NCBI GenBank assembly: GCA_011316305.1
Contig: SAUG01000021.1
Span: 248,001 to 312,000 of the forward strand
Length of the DNA: 64,000 bases
Direction: 5' to 3'
DNA from: Rusavskia elegans
Lineage: Eukaryota > Ascomycota > Lecanoromycetes > Teloschistales > Teloschistaceae
In this document: piece after piece, positions 46,861 through 58,469 of the stretch
How positions within the stretch are numbered: the first letter of the stretch is position 1
How the letters are laid out: every line of letters begins with the position of its first letter
Made by a program: the position numbers and the translations under genes
The notes under the pieces: model-generated
The model's database searches: none
The model's input: only the letters and a program-made list of their open reading frames with translations
What the model was told of the DNA's origin: nothing

Positions 46861-47762
46861 TCAGACTTGTGACCTGGGGTGGTGCCAATAACATCCTGGT
46901 TGAATTTCGCTCTGGTCCACAGGTGGAAAAGAGAATCTGTGATTTCCGCGGCCGCAGGACAATTTCGCCGCCAGATGCTTGATCTCAAGCCAGGTATGAT
47001 GTTGCGCTGACAGTTGCGCCCGAGGTAATGAGCTCCTCCCCAGGAATTCTGCCAGCTTATCAAACTTGGTGACAAAAGCTAGACAGGCTGCCTGCTCGCA
47101 CTGTATATCTCCAGTCTGATACTTGGGGCTATCGAAATCCTCGCGTCTGGTGTTGTCTATCGAGCAAGAGCAGGGAAATTTGATCTTCACTGATCCGAGG
47201 GTTTCGAGCTTCGCAAGTTGAGCAACCACTTCTAGGATACCTTCTCTTATGAAAATTCTATCCACGTCAATCCTTTTCCAGCGCCGGAATTTGCGCAGGG
47301 ATCGATGCATCTCCCGGGAAAGGGCATATCGGGCACGGAACTGCAAGTCGAGTTGCCAATGCTCGCTGTAGCCAATCGATGGAAGAGGCCGGAAAATCTC
47401 GAAGCGATCTATTGTGGTACCCGGTTTCAACCACTCTCTAAGATCCTATGAAGAGGAAAACATCATTATGGCAAAGATCTCGACTCTGAAGCATCGCTGT
47501 GGATACAGAAGCTCGCGGACCTCGTCTGCTATCTGGTGATCGCATCGTAAGAGGGCCATGCATCCTCCTGGCGGTGCCGAGCAGTCTGCGTTCCAAGGGA
47601 CAAGTATTTTAGTGTATACTTGCAGCCAAGAGCATAGGAGTAGATCTGTAGTCGTAGCTCCGTTGGCAGTTGCAGGAGTGGAAAGAATCGATTCGATTGC
47701 GTGTCACCTTGCAAAAAAGCTGCGTGTGACCCTGGAGACGTGATGGCCGATATGGAAGACAT
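46861..47762 (-). pseudogene. F-box/2EXR-type protein gene, broken
   Basis: The ATG at 47762 leads into LLQLPTELRLQIYSYALGC, the F-box or 2EXR-like helix with the LPxELRxxIY pattern. The coding then changes frame near 47630 and continues as VPWNADCSAPPGGCMALLRC and ADEVRELLYPQRCFRVEIF. In that same frame an internal TAG lies near 47447, directly before DLREWLKPGTTIDRFEIFRP. The sequence then stays open to 46861. No intron of plausible length removes the TAG. One frame change plus one in-frame stop make this a probable pseudogene, though a sequencing error cannot be excluded. Such proteins usually act as substrate adaptors or have unknown roles. Confidence 0.6.
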
Positions 47763-47805
47763 TTTGAGTACGAGACAGGCAATGGATATCGTGACAGTAG
47801 GGTTC

Positions 47806-47940
47806 AGGAGAAGAGATATCAGGACAAGAGATATCAGGACAAGAGATATCAGGACAAGAGATATCAGGACAAGAGATATCAGGACAAGAGATATCAGAAC
47901 AATACATATCAGGACAAGAGATATCAGAACAATACATATC
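47806..47940. repeat. 15-base minisatellite, nine units
   Basis: Units of the form AGGACAAGAGATATC (A) and AGAACAATACATATC (B) follow in the order variant-A, A, A, A, A, A, B, A, B. The unit length is a multiple of three, so both strands stay open. The repeat begins 44 bases upstream of the broken F-box start, in its promoter. Confidence 0.95.
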
Positions 47941-48421
47941 AGGAAAATATACGGTCGGCGTGGAGATAGAGAGTGGCGAGTTGAAGGGGTTTGGGTGATG
48001 AGTTACTAGCGTACCGTTGGAAGGTGCTCATGAAAAATTCCCACCAAGGATGACTCATTGGATCGCGATGAGAGCATCTCTCCCACAACCTCCCTTTCTT
48101 ACGACAACCGATACGACGACCGGCCGAGGTCGAGGTTCCGCTGTTCGGCGTTGAAGCGTAGGCAAGGGTAAATGTCCCAGATGAGGCTTGAAATCAGATA
48201 GTGGTCGGTCAGATCATGTCCTCTTCGGTCAGTCTCGAGGTTGGGGGTAGGAGAAGTGGAAGCAGATCTGTCTGGGGCATTCGATTGGTGGCTTTGAGTT
48301 ATCGTTGGATGGTGGGCTTGACGTTGTGGGTATGCGAAGGTATTTTAATTCATGATTTGACGGCCTTGCTGATAATACCTGAAGGGTTACCTGCTGACCA
48401 AGTGTCCAAAGCCATCTCGCA
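47941..48421. other. intergenic
   Basis: About 480 bases between the minisatellite and the 3' end of the amino-acid permease. Nothing recognised. Confidence 0.45.
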
Positions 48422-50189
48422 CTATCCAACAACAACCCTCTTCACCCTATGAAACATTCCACTCTTCTTTGACAGCGCGTCTCCATGCGCCGGAACAAGG
48501 TCGTCTCTTCGACCAGTCCAAATATCCATCTCTTCCAGCTTCACCCATTTCGTCGTCTTGACGAATTTATAACCCAAAAGCAACATCACAAACACTGGCA
48601 ACAGGATATAATTGATCACAAAGCTTGATGCACTAAATGGACTCAAGAAGGCTGTATATCCTTGGAAGAAGATCAAGAAGATGTTTGCTGCCAGTGCCGC
48701 ATAGGTACCGTAGGGATACCACATTGCTTTGAAGGCAAGGTCGTCGACTGATTGTCCTTGAGCTTTGAGGCCGTTGCGGAAACGGATGTGGACGAGTTCG
48801 ATGGTACCCCTAGAATGAGATGCATTAGCCGTGCCTATCATGGTGAAGGGTAGGGCTTGGCTTACCAGACGATGAAAGTAGCAACTCCCGAGAGGGTGAT
48901 CAACGCGTTATACACGGCTCCCGCGGCCTTGGAAACGGACAAGAAAGCGATACATGCGACCAAGTTCGAGAACAGCAGAGCGACCCACGGCACGCCAGCT
49001 CTATTCACTCGACCCAGAAATCTTGGCGCCTTACCGTTCCGAGCCATGAAGAGCATGGTTCGGGACGAAACATACATTGACGAATTACCGGCACTGATGA
49101 CGGCAACGACGATAACGGCATTGATGAGGCTTGCCCCAGCACTCAGGCCGGCGTCACTCAGCGCAATCGTAAAAGGACTCTGGGCCGTTTTGGATTCCTT
49201 GGACAAGAGGCGTTTGTCGTCGTAAGGGATAAGAATGCCGATGAAAAACATCGTGCCAACGTAAAAGATTAAGATACGCCAGAAGACCTGGCGGATGGCA
49301 CGTGGGACGGCTTTGGCTGGATTGTCTGCTTCGCCGGCGGTGATGCCGACCATTTCAGTGCCGGCGTAGAGAGTACCCGCTATGACGAATGTGTTGGCCA
49401 CGCCGTTGATGGAGTCGGCGAAGGCTCCAGCTGCGATGTTCTCATGTAAGCGAATCATCACAAGGGGCGGGCAGGGGGAGATTTACGATCATCCCAGTAC
49501 TTGAATCCGATCTTTTGAGGGCCGATGACACCCGCGCTAATGAAGATGCCGACGATGAAGAAGATGGTGATGCTGATGACTTTGATTCTGGTAGCGCATA
49601 AGCCTGCCATAGCCACTGGCAATGATGTACTGGAAGGGACCTACAAGGACAGCCAAAACTCGATCTCCCCATAAACCAAGATCCCGGCCATGCTTAGTGC
49701 CATGAAGAAGACCCAGAAGATCAGTATCCATCCCCACTGGGGCACGACCTCTGTCCAGTACATAATCACCAGCGAGATGGCATTGTATTCATTCGCAAGC
49801 ACGGTCACCCATAAATACCAGTACGCCCAACCCAGGGCGAATGACAGGGAATCATCAACGAAGCGCGATGCATACTCGGTAAAGGAGCCGGTGACGGGTA
49901 TCAAGGTTGCCAGTTCACCGAGCGACTGCATGACGAAGAAGACGATGATGCCAACCAAGGAAAAGCTGATCAGGATACCGGCGGGTCCGGCGATATGGAG
50001 AGCATTGCTGGAGCCGACGAAAAGACCCGGTCCGATGATGCCGCCGATGGCTATCATCTGAATGTGGCGAGACTTGAGCTTCCGGTGCAGCGGAGCGGAA
50101 TATGCTTCTGCGCTCGCGGCCAAGGCCTCGATCGAGTCTGAGTCTCGATTCCCTCCCACGGCCAGTTCGGCCTCTTTGTGGGTGCCCAT
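48422..50189 (-). CDS. amino-acid permease (yeast AAP family)
   Basis: The first ATG is at 50189, after which the tail ends in RKLKSRHIQMIAIGGIIGPG, the family's TM1 signature. Next come SFSLVGIIVFFVMQSLGELA and IPVTGSFTEYASRFVDDSLS, with the conserved F.WAYWY.W region. An intron (GTAGGT...CCAG, about 49600-49660) lies after EIEFWLS. Another lies at about 49455-49485. The next exon has NTFVIAGTLYAGTEMVGITA and AGEADNPAKAVPRAIRQVFW, the classic loop. The C-terminal exon starts near 48810 and ends in a basic tail. About twelve helices are predicted. It is a plasma-membrane proton-coupled importer of amino acids. The substrate range is not readable from sequence. The gene is intact. Confidence 0.9.
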
Positions 50190-51533
50190 CACGACGGAGT
50201 GTTGATGGCTGTCGGCTAATAAGAGCTCCAAGCTTCCAGCGCGGTTGCGAAGATCTAAGACTCTCAGGCATTTAACACATAAAGACTTACCTGTCTGTGA
50301 GTACGTACATGATCAACGAGTGATATACAATATACACGACCCTTTGGAAGAAACCCCCACTGAACAGTTGATCAGCTTCAATTACAACATACAGCCGGTC
50401 ATTAATATGGACACTTCTTCGTCGGTAGAAAACCCCCCACCCGACAGCACTCTATTATAAAAGAGAAGACTTCCAACAGGAATAAAAATGATGTTCCCTT
50501 GGAAGAAGATGACCAGTTGACAGTGCGATAAGGTCTGGACCCTGGAGGGACCCTGGAGGCTGCAGTTAGGAGAAGATAGTAGTGGGAAAGGACCGGTAGC
50601 ACGCACCCTAGTAAGCACGCAATCCTGGTCGATCCGATCCTCGGCACGGATTCAGTGTGGGGGGAACCCCCTTCTCACACAACAATGACGGACTGAAACC
50701 TGGGAGTCTTCTCTCTTGGCGAAGGTCGAGTGCCAAAAGCTTGAAGAGGAGATTGTGAGGGATCCAAGCTTATATACTTTCCGGTAGGGAGAAGGGCATC
50801 GCTCACCACTAGCCATTTCTCCCCGTAAGCCTACTTACTGCTACTCCACTGTCACAAGACATGAAATCTTGTTTGCTATCCAGTAGCGGTGACTTAAATT
50901 GCCCCTCTTTTGGTGGCTGGATCCACCTAACATGGAGCTGCACATTAGTAGTGCATACTTTGAAAGGTTATCGCCAGTTCTGTTCTTCTTTAATGCGTGG
51001 CCAATGATGCTTCGGTGGATTCAGTGGCAGAATCACAGCTATCAGTATGACTGCCAGCTCGTGCGGTTCTCGTGCGGTTGAACAATGAGCCCCGTTCACT
51101 CACGTTGAAAAATCCCCTTCGTTACTATCATAGACCGGAACATTGAAGCTTCCTCTTTACCAGGTCATCGGCTCCTGCAACTACTCGGTCCTTCAAACTC
51201 TGTCCTCATTGCTTGCCATGATTTGAGACGAGAGAAAAGAGGACAGTAATAATTTCTTTCTCAGAACAAAGAAACTCGCTTACACGCATTCCTATACCTG
51301 TACATACCGCAGGGCGAGAATCCTGGACGAGGCATAATACTGGTCTGTAACAGCCCAGGAGGACTTGGTCACGTAGGTACATGCCAGGAGATCGAGCTTA
51401 CTTACATCGACCAAATCATATGTGTTCTGTTGTCCGTCGAATCGTAGAGTTGACCATCCGATACATCGATTGTCAGGTTAATGGTGTGCCCAGAAGGACC
51501 ATACTAACACTTGTACACAATCACGTGCCCAGC
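50190..51533. other. permease promoter and intergenic region
   Basis: About 1.34 kb with no gene. A short direct repeat of CCCTGGAGG lies near 50540-50560. Stretches of GA-rich sequence lie near 50700-50770. Probably promoter and 5' leader of the permease. Confidence 0.45.
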
Positions 51534-52838
51534 TTATCGGTGCGCTATGAGGCTGTCTGAAGCTGAAGATCTGCCGTTTGAGACAGTGTTAGCGATGACC
51601 TGAACGATCAAGAACACGCGATCTGGCATACTGGGATCTTTGGCGATTGCGCCGTGCTCCGCTGGCAACAGTGCCCCTTTGACTGGCTGGTTTTTCTTCT
51701 TGAAGTCATCACAGATGTCCTCCATCTTCACCCACTCTACGCCTTCCTTACTGCTGATGTACTCGATCAACCTAGTTCACCCTGCTGTTAGTACTCCCAG
51801 AGTACCACAATGATCTTTGACGAGTAGCTGACGAACCTCTCGAGCATGAAAATTACGTGAGGATGCCCACTGACGTCCGGGTGTATGGTGACAGGGAAGC
51901 AGAAGTCATCATATTCTCTGTAGAAGTAATCGAAGTGATCTCTCCATAAAACTTCGACGTCTCTTGGATTTACCCATCCATGCGAGTTGGGCGCTTTCTT
52001 GATGAACATCATCGGAGGTAGATCATCGAGATACCAGTTGGCGGGAATTTCGACAAGCCCGGTTGGTCGGCCCGGCTCGAGCGGTTTCATCCAATGGGAC
52101 GGATGCTTGTCGTAATCGATGGGTGTCCAGCTGTCGCCAATTCGGAGGTAGTATGGGAGGCAGTCATGATGGGTGAAGTTGTGATCTAGAAAAGAACACT
52201 CATGTGAGTCCGTTGTTGAGCCATGGCAGGCTTAGGGGATACCAACCATACTCAACTCCATACTTCATCATCAGCTCCGCGCCCTCTTTACTCGACTCCC
52301 ACCACGGCGCCACGACTCCTCTCGGCGGCTTCCCGCAAAACTCTTTCAGTTGGTTGTATGTCTTGTCCAAGATTGCATGCTGCTGCTCCAGACTCATCCT
52401 CGTTGGATTCTCATGTGAATAGCCATGCAAGCCACTGTGCAGCTCTGGATTAGCCCATAGTTGCGACACCAGAGCAGGTCACATGCATCTCATGCCCAGC
52501 ATCCCTGACCATCTCACACTCCTCCCTGAATGTGTCGAGCGAATGCCCGGGGATGAACCATGTTGTTTTGATCTTGTATTTATCGAAGAGCTTGAGGAGA
52601 CGACGCACGCCGACTGTGCCAGCGAAGAGCCCTGCAATGCTAGCGTCAGTTGGCGAATCCTAGGATCCGTGTCGTATCTGACCTCGAGAGATGTCGCTGG
52701 TACTGTCTTCGCCTTGGTAGGAGCCCAGCCAGCCCGCTACAGCGTCAATGTCGACGGAGATGCAACAAAGAGCACCTGCATAGTCAGCAATCGAAGGGTG
52801 CTTTGACAGTCGATTTGCCTCTTACGCTTCTTAGCCAT
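51534..52838 (-). CDS. polysaccharide deacetylase (NodB-domain) family protein
   Basis: A four-codon first exon starts at the ATG at 52838 (MAKK plus one base, then GTAAGA). The second exon gives [14 protein letters not shown], the metal-binding Asp motif of this family, then an intron. Next come [20 protein letters not shown] and [20 protein letters not shown]. The exon from about 52430 has [17 protein letters not shown], the metal-binding His pair, then [18 protein letters not shown]. The last exons have [18 protein letters not shown] and [12 protein letters not shown]. The DIDA and HGYSHEN motifs mark the PuuE-like branch that acts on N-acyl bonds of small or polymeric substrates. The junction just before HGYSHEN has no clean canonical splice choice. 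The rest is consistent. Confidence 0.8.
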
Positions 52839-54019
52839 TATCCAAAATTGGTAGCACGGATGCGTATGAGGCAAGGAAAGGACGACAAGACATCATAAGC
52901 TCCACGATAGAGGGGACATGTGAGGGGAATGGTTGTAAGGAAGCCCGATGCCGCCAAGTTGAGGAACACCACAGATAAGATAAGAAGGATCTTACCGCTG
53001 TATTACGTAAGCCTGCGCCTCCATACAAATCTGTATACAAAAGCTGTATTATCTACTACAGAACGTCTGCTTTAGGCCTATTTTAAATAATTTGAAGCTA
53101 TACAGAACTTTAATATACTATATACTATTATCTATTCTAATCGCTGGCTGACTGAGACCTGTACGCTAATATAGGGTCTGATATCCTGGCGTACAGTCGT
53201 TTTGAGGTAAGTAAAAAGCGCACGAGGCTTCTTAGGGGTCGATAGACAAGAGGGATCGTATCGGGATACTTACTATAGCTGCAAGAATTAGTGAGATGAA
53301 TGGCAGAAAAGAAAGGATTTAGGTGCAAAAATAGGAGGTTCTACCCCTGAATCTCCGCCAAGTATTCGGCCCCACTATTCATTTTCAGTGTCACCCGATA
53401 GGCGGACGAGAAAAACATACCATGATGAATATCAGGTCTGAACTCGAGAATTCATGCGAAGAATCAAAGCATCGCGTAATCTTTCCTCTACGAAATCGTC
53501 TAGAGAACCATAGCCAGATCAGGTCGGTGATGTCCCATATATATCTTCTGAAGTGGTTCTCCGCTTTCGAGCTCATTCAGTTGGTTACGTCAATATCGAC
53601 TGCTGCATCTGTTTGGATATCAATCTCATTGACATTCGTATGATAATATTGAACGTGTTTTTGGAAGGACATCGTCCATATCACAGGTGGATACATTTGC
53701 CGGGTAGCAGCCAATGCCTAGGTGTCTGCGAGCTATGCAGCGGTGGGGAGGAGCATAAGTGTCAATACAAGCACTGTCTACTCCATCGTTGCCACAGCCG
53801 CGTATCGCTCTGAGCCTGTTGCTTTCAAGCACCAATTTTGAGCTCCGTGTAGGCCTTAGCATGGACACTCATGGGAAATATCCCAGCTACAATTCACGCA
53901 ATGCAGGGTCCGCATAGAAGAAGTAAAACTGTGAGGCCGTATACAGTTATCAAAGAATGTGGGATATTAATCATCAAAACTTTTCCTTTCCTAGACTCGA
54001 CCCACATCCACCAAGCAAT
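52839..54019. other. intergenic with an AT-rich island
   Basis: About 1.18 kb. Positions 53040-53140 are strongly AT-rich (runs such as TATACTATATACTATTATC), unlike the surrounding genes. No gene or terminal repeats were seen. It may be a decayed mobile-element piece. Confidence 0.4.
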
Positions 54020-54659
54020 TCACACACCTCCATGACCAACTAAACCTCCTCCCAGGCACAAGCCTTCGGTCTCCAAAGCGTGCTTGTTCACGCTCAAGGA
54101 CATATGGAGACGTAAGACGAGGGCTATACCGAACGCCACAAAAGAAGAATTGCTCTCGTTCCAGCAATACGCCCCCAGCGTCTTCATGTTGTAGCAAAGC
54201 CTATTGAACAGGCCACTGTCAAGGCAATTGCTATTATATGCCATAGAGCACTGAAGAATCGCCAAGGCCGTCAGTCAGCTGCGTCTCCAAGCATAACTGT
54301 ATACGCCCGCCGTCTTGCTTGGGGTGACCCTCCCCCCTCACTGGAGCAAGGACAAGGGGACTCTACCTGGTGGTGCTCATTGTCAAAGTAGCCGACCCAA
54401 CAATTCAGACTATCTATCTGGTTGCAGACTGACTCGGTTGCCCAGTTATACTGGGGCCCGGTACCAGAAGGGTCTTGACATTTGCAATTGTGACCTGCGA
54501 ACGTGCTAGGGACAGAATTAGCCATATGCCTGTTTGAGGCAGAGGGGGTTTGGGCCATGTATAAGAGGAAGCTGGGGCTGTAGAGCGGGATAGTGGGAGG
54601 GAGAGAGATTACCCCGAGATGCACAAGGTCAGGAATGTGATAATTGCGGCGGCCTTCAT
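54020..54659 (-). CDS. small secreted cysteine-rich protein (effector-like)
   Basis: Exon 1 (54659-54613) starts MKAAAIITFLTLCIS, a signal peptide. Exon 2 (54505-54367) begins with cleavage-site residues (GTFAGHNCKCQD), then ESVCNQIDSLNCWVGYFDN. Exon 3 (54250-54020) starts CSMAYNSNCLDSGLFNRLC, then LGAYCWN. The introns are GTAATC...CCTAG and GTAGAG...TTCAG with good branch points, and the frame closes at 138 residues. The mature part has nine Cys, eight of them in the compact first 75 residues, in a CxC...C...C...C...C...C...C order. The last 50 residues are less convincing, so the true stop may come through another intron. Secreted, small, Cys-rich and without a recognised domain: a candidate effector or antimicrobial-type protein. 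This gene is not obvious from single open frames. Confidence 0.65.
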
Positions 54660-55356
54660 GGTTTCTGTCTGCTCACTTTTCGGGTGTCTGAAAGGGTGGT
54701 GCTATGCCTTGAATGAGATTGTTCTTCTGCAAGTGATTATCATGAATTGAGTAGAAGTGGTAGAGAAATCGATGGGAGGTATCAAAGTAGTACTTGAGCG
54801 ACCTTTGCGCAGCATTTATAGCAATGCTTTCACATCGTTGTAGTTCGACCACATGCCTGCTATATGCCTACCTAATAATCAACCTGCATCATGCGAATAT
54901 GGTCCAATGGCGACAAATCGAGGAGAACCACATGCCTATTAATCAATCTACATTATGCTGGAAATCTTTAACGCCCACTGATCAAAGTCAACTCGCTTAC
55001 TAGGCATCGAAACGATTACTAGCAGATTGCAGGTTGTAGGCACGTAGTGCGAGCAACGTCTCTTGGTCGCAGCCTGTAGCACCAGTTGCAACGCAGCGTA
55101 ATCAGCTCGCATGCAGTTATTGCATAAGAAGTTATTACGCATGGCCGTTTTGATCTGCAAGGACAAGAGATACGAGGCCATGCATGACAATTAATTGGAG
55201 GGAACAGTGTGAAATTGAAGAGAGTTTGAGACCAATAACAAATGTACATATCCGTGCCAACAACACCTACTGGTATTCCAACACTGCCCCTTCCCCCAGT
55301 TGTGTGGGGCCCAACTGGGGAGTTCAGCACGGTGGACGCCCAGATGGCCCTCTCCA
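54660..55356. other. intergenic
   Basis: About 700 bases, with a repeated AATCAACCT/AATCAATCT-type motif near 54870-54950. No gene. Confidence 0.45.
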
Positions 55357-55893
55357 TCACACCTTCCCCGGGTCTGCCGTGACATTCTTCTCAATGACCT
55401 TGGCATCAATCTTCTTCCTCGCCTGCTGCATCTTACCCTTCCACCCATCTTCCTCGCTCTGATTCCCCTGCCAGTCCCACTCCTCATCATGCCTCACCAC
55501 CTTCCCCTGCCCGTCCAAATACAATGTCACTTTGCTGTTCACCGTCTTCTCTGTGCCTTTCTCTTTGAATGGTATCGGGCTCTTGAACACATATTTCTGT
55601 GTCAAGTTGAGCGCCAAATGGCTTGAATCAGACTCAGCCAAGAGGTCGCACTTCTCAGTGACGGACTCGGCGAAGAGTTTCGGCATCCCGTTGAACTGCG
55701 ATTTTATGCTCTCAAGACCCTCGGCGATGGAGACGGGGTCGTGGAAGATGGCAGAGGGAGCGTAGTGCAAGTAGGCGGTTTCGGACGGTTTGAGCTGGTA
55801 TAGGAGGAGGATGTCGTCGATCATTTGCTGCTCGCTGGGGGACGGTGTACGGGTGGCGTGGGTTCCGACAGAAGAGCTGGTTGTGGAGGCCAT
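55357..55893 (-). CDS. NTF2-like (SnoaL-type fold) protein, 178 aa
   Basis: A single exon from the ATG at 55893. The N-terminal part is Ser/Thr-rich, then comes a helix (SEQQMIDDILLLYQLKPSET) and AYLHYAPSAIFHDPVSIAEG. This pattern of helix plus a phenylalanine- and aspartate-containing turn is typical of NTF2-like cone folds. Beta strands follow (LALNLTQKYVFKSP, SKVTLYLDGQGKVVRHDEEW). The C-terminal tail is basic. Such proteins are small enzymes or binding modules. No active-site signature identifies the role here. Intact. Confidence 0.65.
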   Translation of the reverse strand: MASTTSSSVGTHATRTPSPSEQQMIDDILLLYQLKPSETAYLHYAPSAIFHDPVSIAEGLESIKSQFNGMPKLFAESVTEKCDLLAESDSSHLALNLTQKYVFKSPIPFKEKGTEKTVNSKVTLYLDGQGKVVRHDEEWDWQGNQSEEDGWKGKMQQARKKIDAKVIEKNVTADPGKV

Positions 55894-56409
55894 GATAGAT
55901 TCGGTGACTGAGTGAATTTTTGAATCTGGAATTTGGCGGAAAGAAGGCTTGGTCTCTTGAGACTGTTTTCACCTAGGTAGATGTGAGCAATGGAGGATTC
56001 TAAGTACTGACATCACTGTTTCGTGATGTGTCTCTAGCATGCATGAGAACGTCATGTCGTCGGTGCCCACAATACCAAAATCATTTGGTCGTAATTCAAG
56101 GAATTAACGTGTTCGAGAGGGCAGCCTGACCCAGTATACAGTACGCAATCATCGGAAATAGTAATCTTCAAAGGATGATACATGGATAGGGGAATGATCC
56201 TCGCAAAGGCTTGGCATGGATGGCGTGCGAAACGTTCGTTGACAAGCCACATCAATCGGCTGTGTAGCAAAGACATATACGCGAGAGAGAGCTTGGAACA
56301 GTCATTGCCATGGTCATTATTCGCTTGAATAATTATGTTGGTACTATTTGGAATCTCATGTCGAAAACTCCTCCATCTAAGATGCACGCTCACTGACATG
56401 TTGATGCCA
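55894..56409. other. intergenic
   Basis: About 515 bases between two minus-strand genes. Nothing recognised. Confidence 0.45.
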
Positions 56410-58469
56410 TCAAACCTCCTTCTCTCCACTTCCGCTATCTTGGTGGGAGTTGGTTTTATAGGCTGCAGAACGACTGCCGGGGTCGAAATTGGCGGTACCC
56501 GGAACCTCGCCGGCAAGCTCCTCCAAGGTCTTCCGCTTGGTCTCGGGGATTAGGAACGTTGTGAATAGACCGCACAACATGAAGAGCGCGAAGATCTCCA
56601 TGACATGATTGAGCCAGGGGGATTCGGTGGATCCTGGCGGTGCTCCTCGCTGGCGGAGAGGACCGAATACTACCTGTGCAATGATAGCGCCAATCTTTCC
56701 TGACGCAGCACTGATGCCATGGGACGTTGATCGATAACGGGTCGGGAAGCATTCTCCAGGCACAATGAAGGTAGTCGCATTGGGACCTGTGTGGACCGAG
56801 TCAGTCTCAAGTCCAGTACATGTGCTATGCGAGATGCTTACCGAAGTTGAAGAAGAATTGTGCCAGAACGTAGAGGGCCAACAAAGCACCATTGTGTTTC
56901 AACAACTTATCATAAGCAAAGCCAATGATGACAAATAGAATGGTGAGCATTGTGAAGCCCATAAACTGGATGGGCTTGCGTCCAAGAATATCCACCGTAA
57001 ACACCGTAACCCAGTATCCAGGGATGGCTCCGGCGCAGACGAGAATGAGATTACCAATGGCGTTCCGGCGGAAGACTTCGTACATGTTGTCTCCTTTCGA
57101 ATATCCGATGGCGCCGAGAATGATCGAGTTGTTGAGACCAAGTCCGTAGAAAGCTACGTCGAGGAAGAACCACGATCCAGCTGTACCCAGTAGGACCTTG
57201 CCGAATTTCCACTGACGATAGTGACTGATGAAATCCCCCCAACTGGCTTTGGGTGTTTCGAGGCGACCTTCCGAATCAGCAATGATAGTTGCGCGACGAA
57301 TCTCATCCGGTCGACCTTCAGCCTTGCCCTGAATGTAGGCTTTGGTATCTTCGCCGGCCTTTTCGACATCGCGGGCAACGTCAAAGGTGTAACGAGGGGT
57401 TTCGGGGATGGTGAGTCGGTAGTACAATGCAATGCATCTACATTCATTAGCATTGGCCGGCTTGGGAAGAGGGCTCTTGACACTCACCCAGGAACAGCAC
57501 CGAAACCAATAATCACACGCCACATCTTGTCAACCGCCAATTGACAAACACCGTCACAGGCTTGCGCATTTTTAGCAGTCAAAAGAGACTGTTTGAAGCC
57601 GGTAGTGACAATGAGGGCAATCAACGCAGCTGCCAGCTGACCAATACCCTGCATGGCGAAGACAGCGCCCATCATAGCCCCTCGCCATTTGGTGGTTGCA
57701 AACTCTGAGGTGATGATGGATGACAATGGGTAGTCTCCTCCGATTCCGATACCCATCAGCACTCGCCAGAAGATAATCAATCCCACCACTGAGATAGCCG
57801 GGGAGGACGAGGAGAGAGACTGAGCCAGAGTTGCGAATATTATGAGGATCAATTCGAGTCCGTACATCCTCTTACGACCAACGATATCTGCCAGAATACC
57901 GAACCCGACTTGACCGAGTACGGTACCGCCGGAAGTCGCGACTTTGATAGCCGTATCGGAGTCGGTAGGAATAGTGCCTGGTTTCGTGGCGGCGGATTGC
58001 CAGAATACTACACCCAACATGGAGGTCACCAAGTTGATGGCAAAGATATCGTAGGCATCTAAATGCAATGTCGATCAGACCACATCCACTCTGCAAGGCG
58101 GATGCACTTACCCGTGAAGAAACCAATACCGGCCACCACGACTGCTCTGACATGATACCAGCCGAATGGAGCTTTGTCAATCTCAGCGAGTGCAAGGCGA
58201 CGCCGTTCATTGGGATCATCGATATGAGCATACTGTTCAAGTGTGAGTAGTGATACTTGTCATCTTATAGATCGTGAAGTTCGAATATCAGAGCGAACGC
58301 AAAGATTTGGCCAAGAATGCAGCGGGGAAGCACTGTTTGGAAGTTTCACACGTACATCATTGTGGAAGCTGGAGATCGATTGTTAGCGCTACTATCATGA
58401 CTTTTGCATTGAGACTGAGAGCACTTACTTGTGGAAGGCAGCGTTACCGCCAGCCGTGGTACGAGCCAT
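56410..58469 (-). CDS. PHO84-type inorganic phosphate:H+ symporter (MFS)
   Basis: The ATG at 58469 opens a 41-base exon (ends 58429). A 13-base microexon lies at 58356-58368. Exon 3 starts at 58232. Together they read NAAFHN, FHND, YAHIDDPNERRRLALAEID, which matches the conserved head of this family. Next are HVRAVVVAGIGFFTDAYDIF (TM1), GQVGFGILADIVGRKRMYGL (MFS signature), IIFWRVLMGIGIGGDYPLSS and TSEFATTKWRGAMMGAVFA. The cytoplasmic loop has PETPRYTFDVARDVEKAGED. The second half has GSWFFLDVAFYGLGLNNSII and IVPGECFPTRYRSTSHGIS, ending with ETKRKTLEELAGE. The protein imports phosphate at the plasma membrane. The gene is intact, with introns also near 58075, 57480 and 56840. Confidence 0.92.

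Noticed and set aside
47701..48009. Frames of RDIRT or DISCP repeats on both strands, and the idea of a CRISPR-like array
   Set aside because: They come from the 15-base minisatellite. Units are directly adjacent with no spacers, and the host is a fungus.
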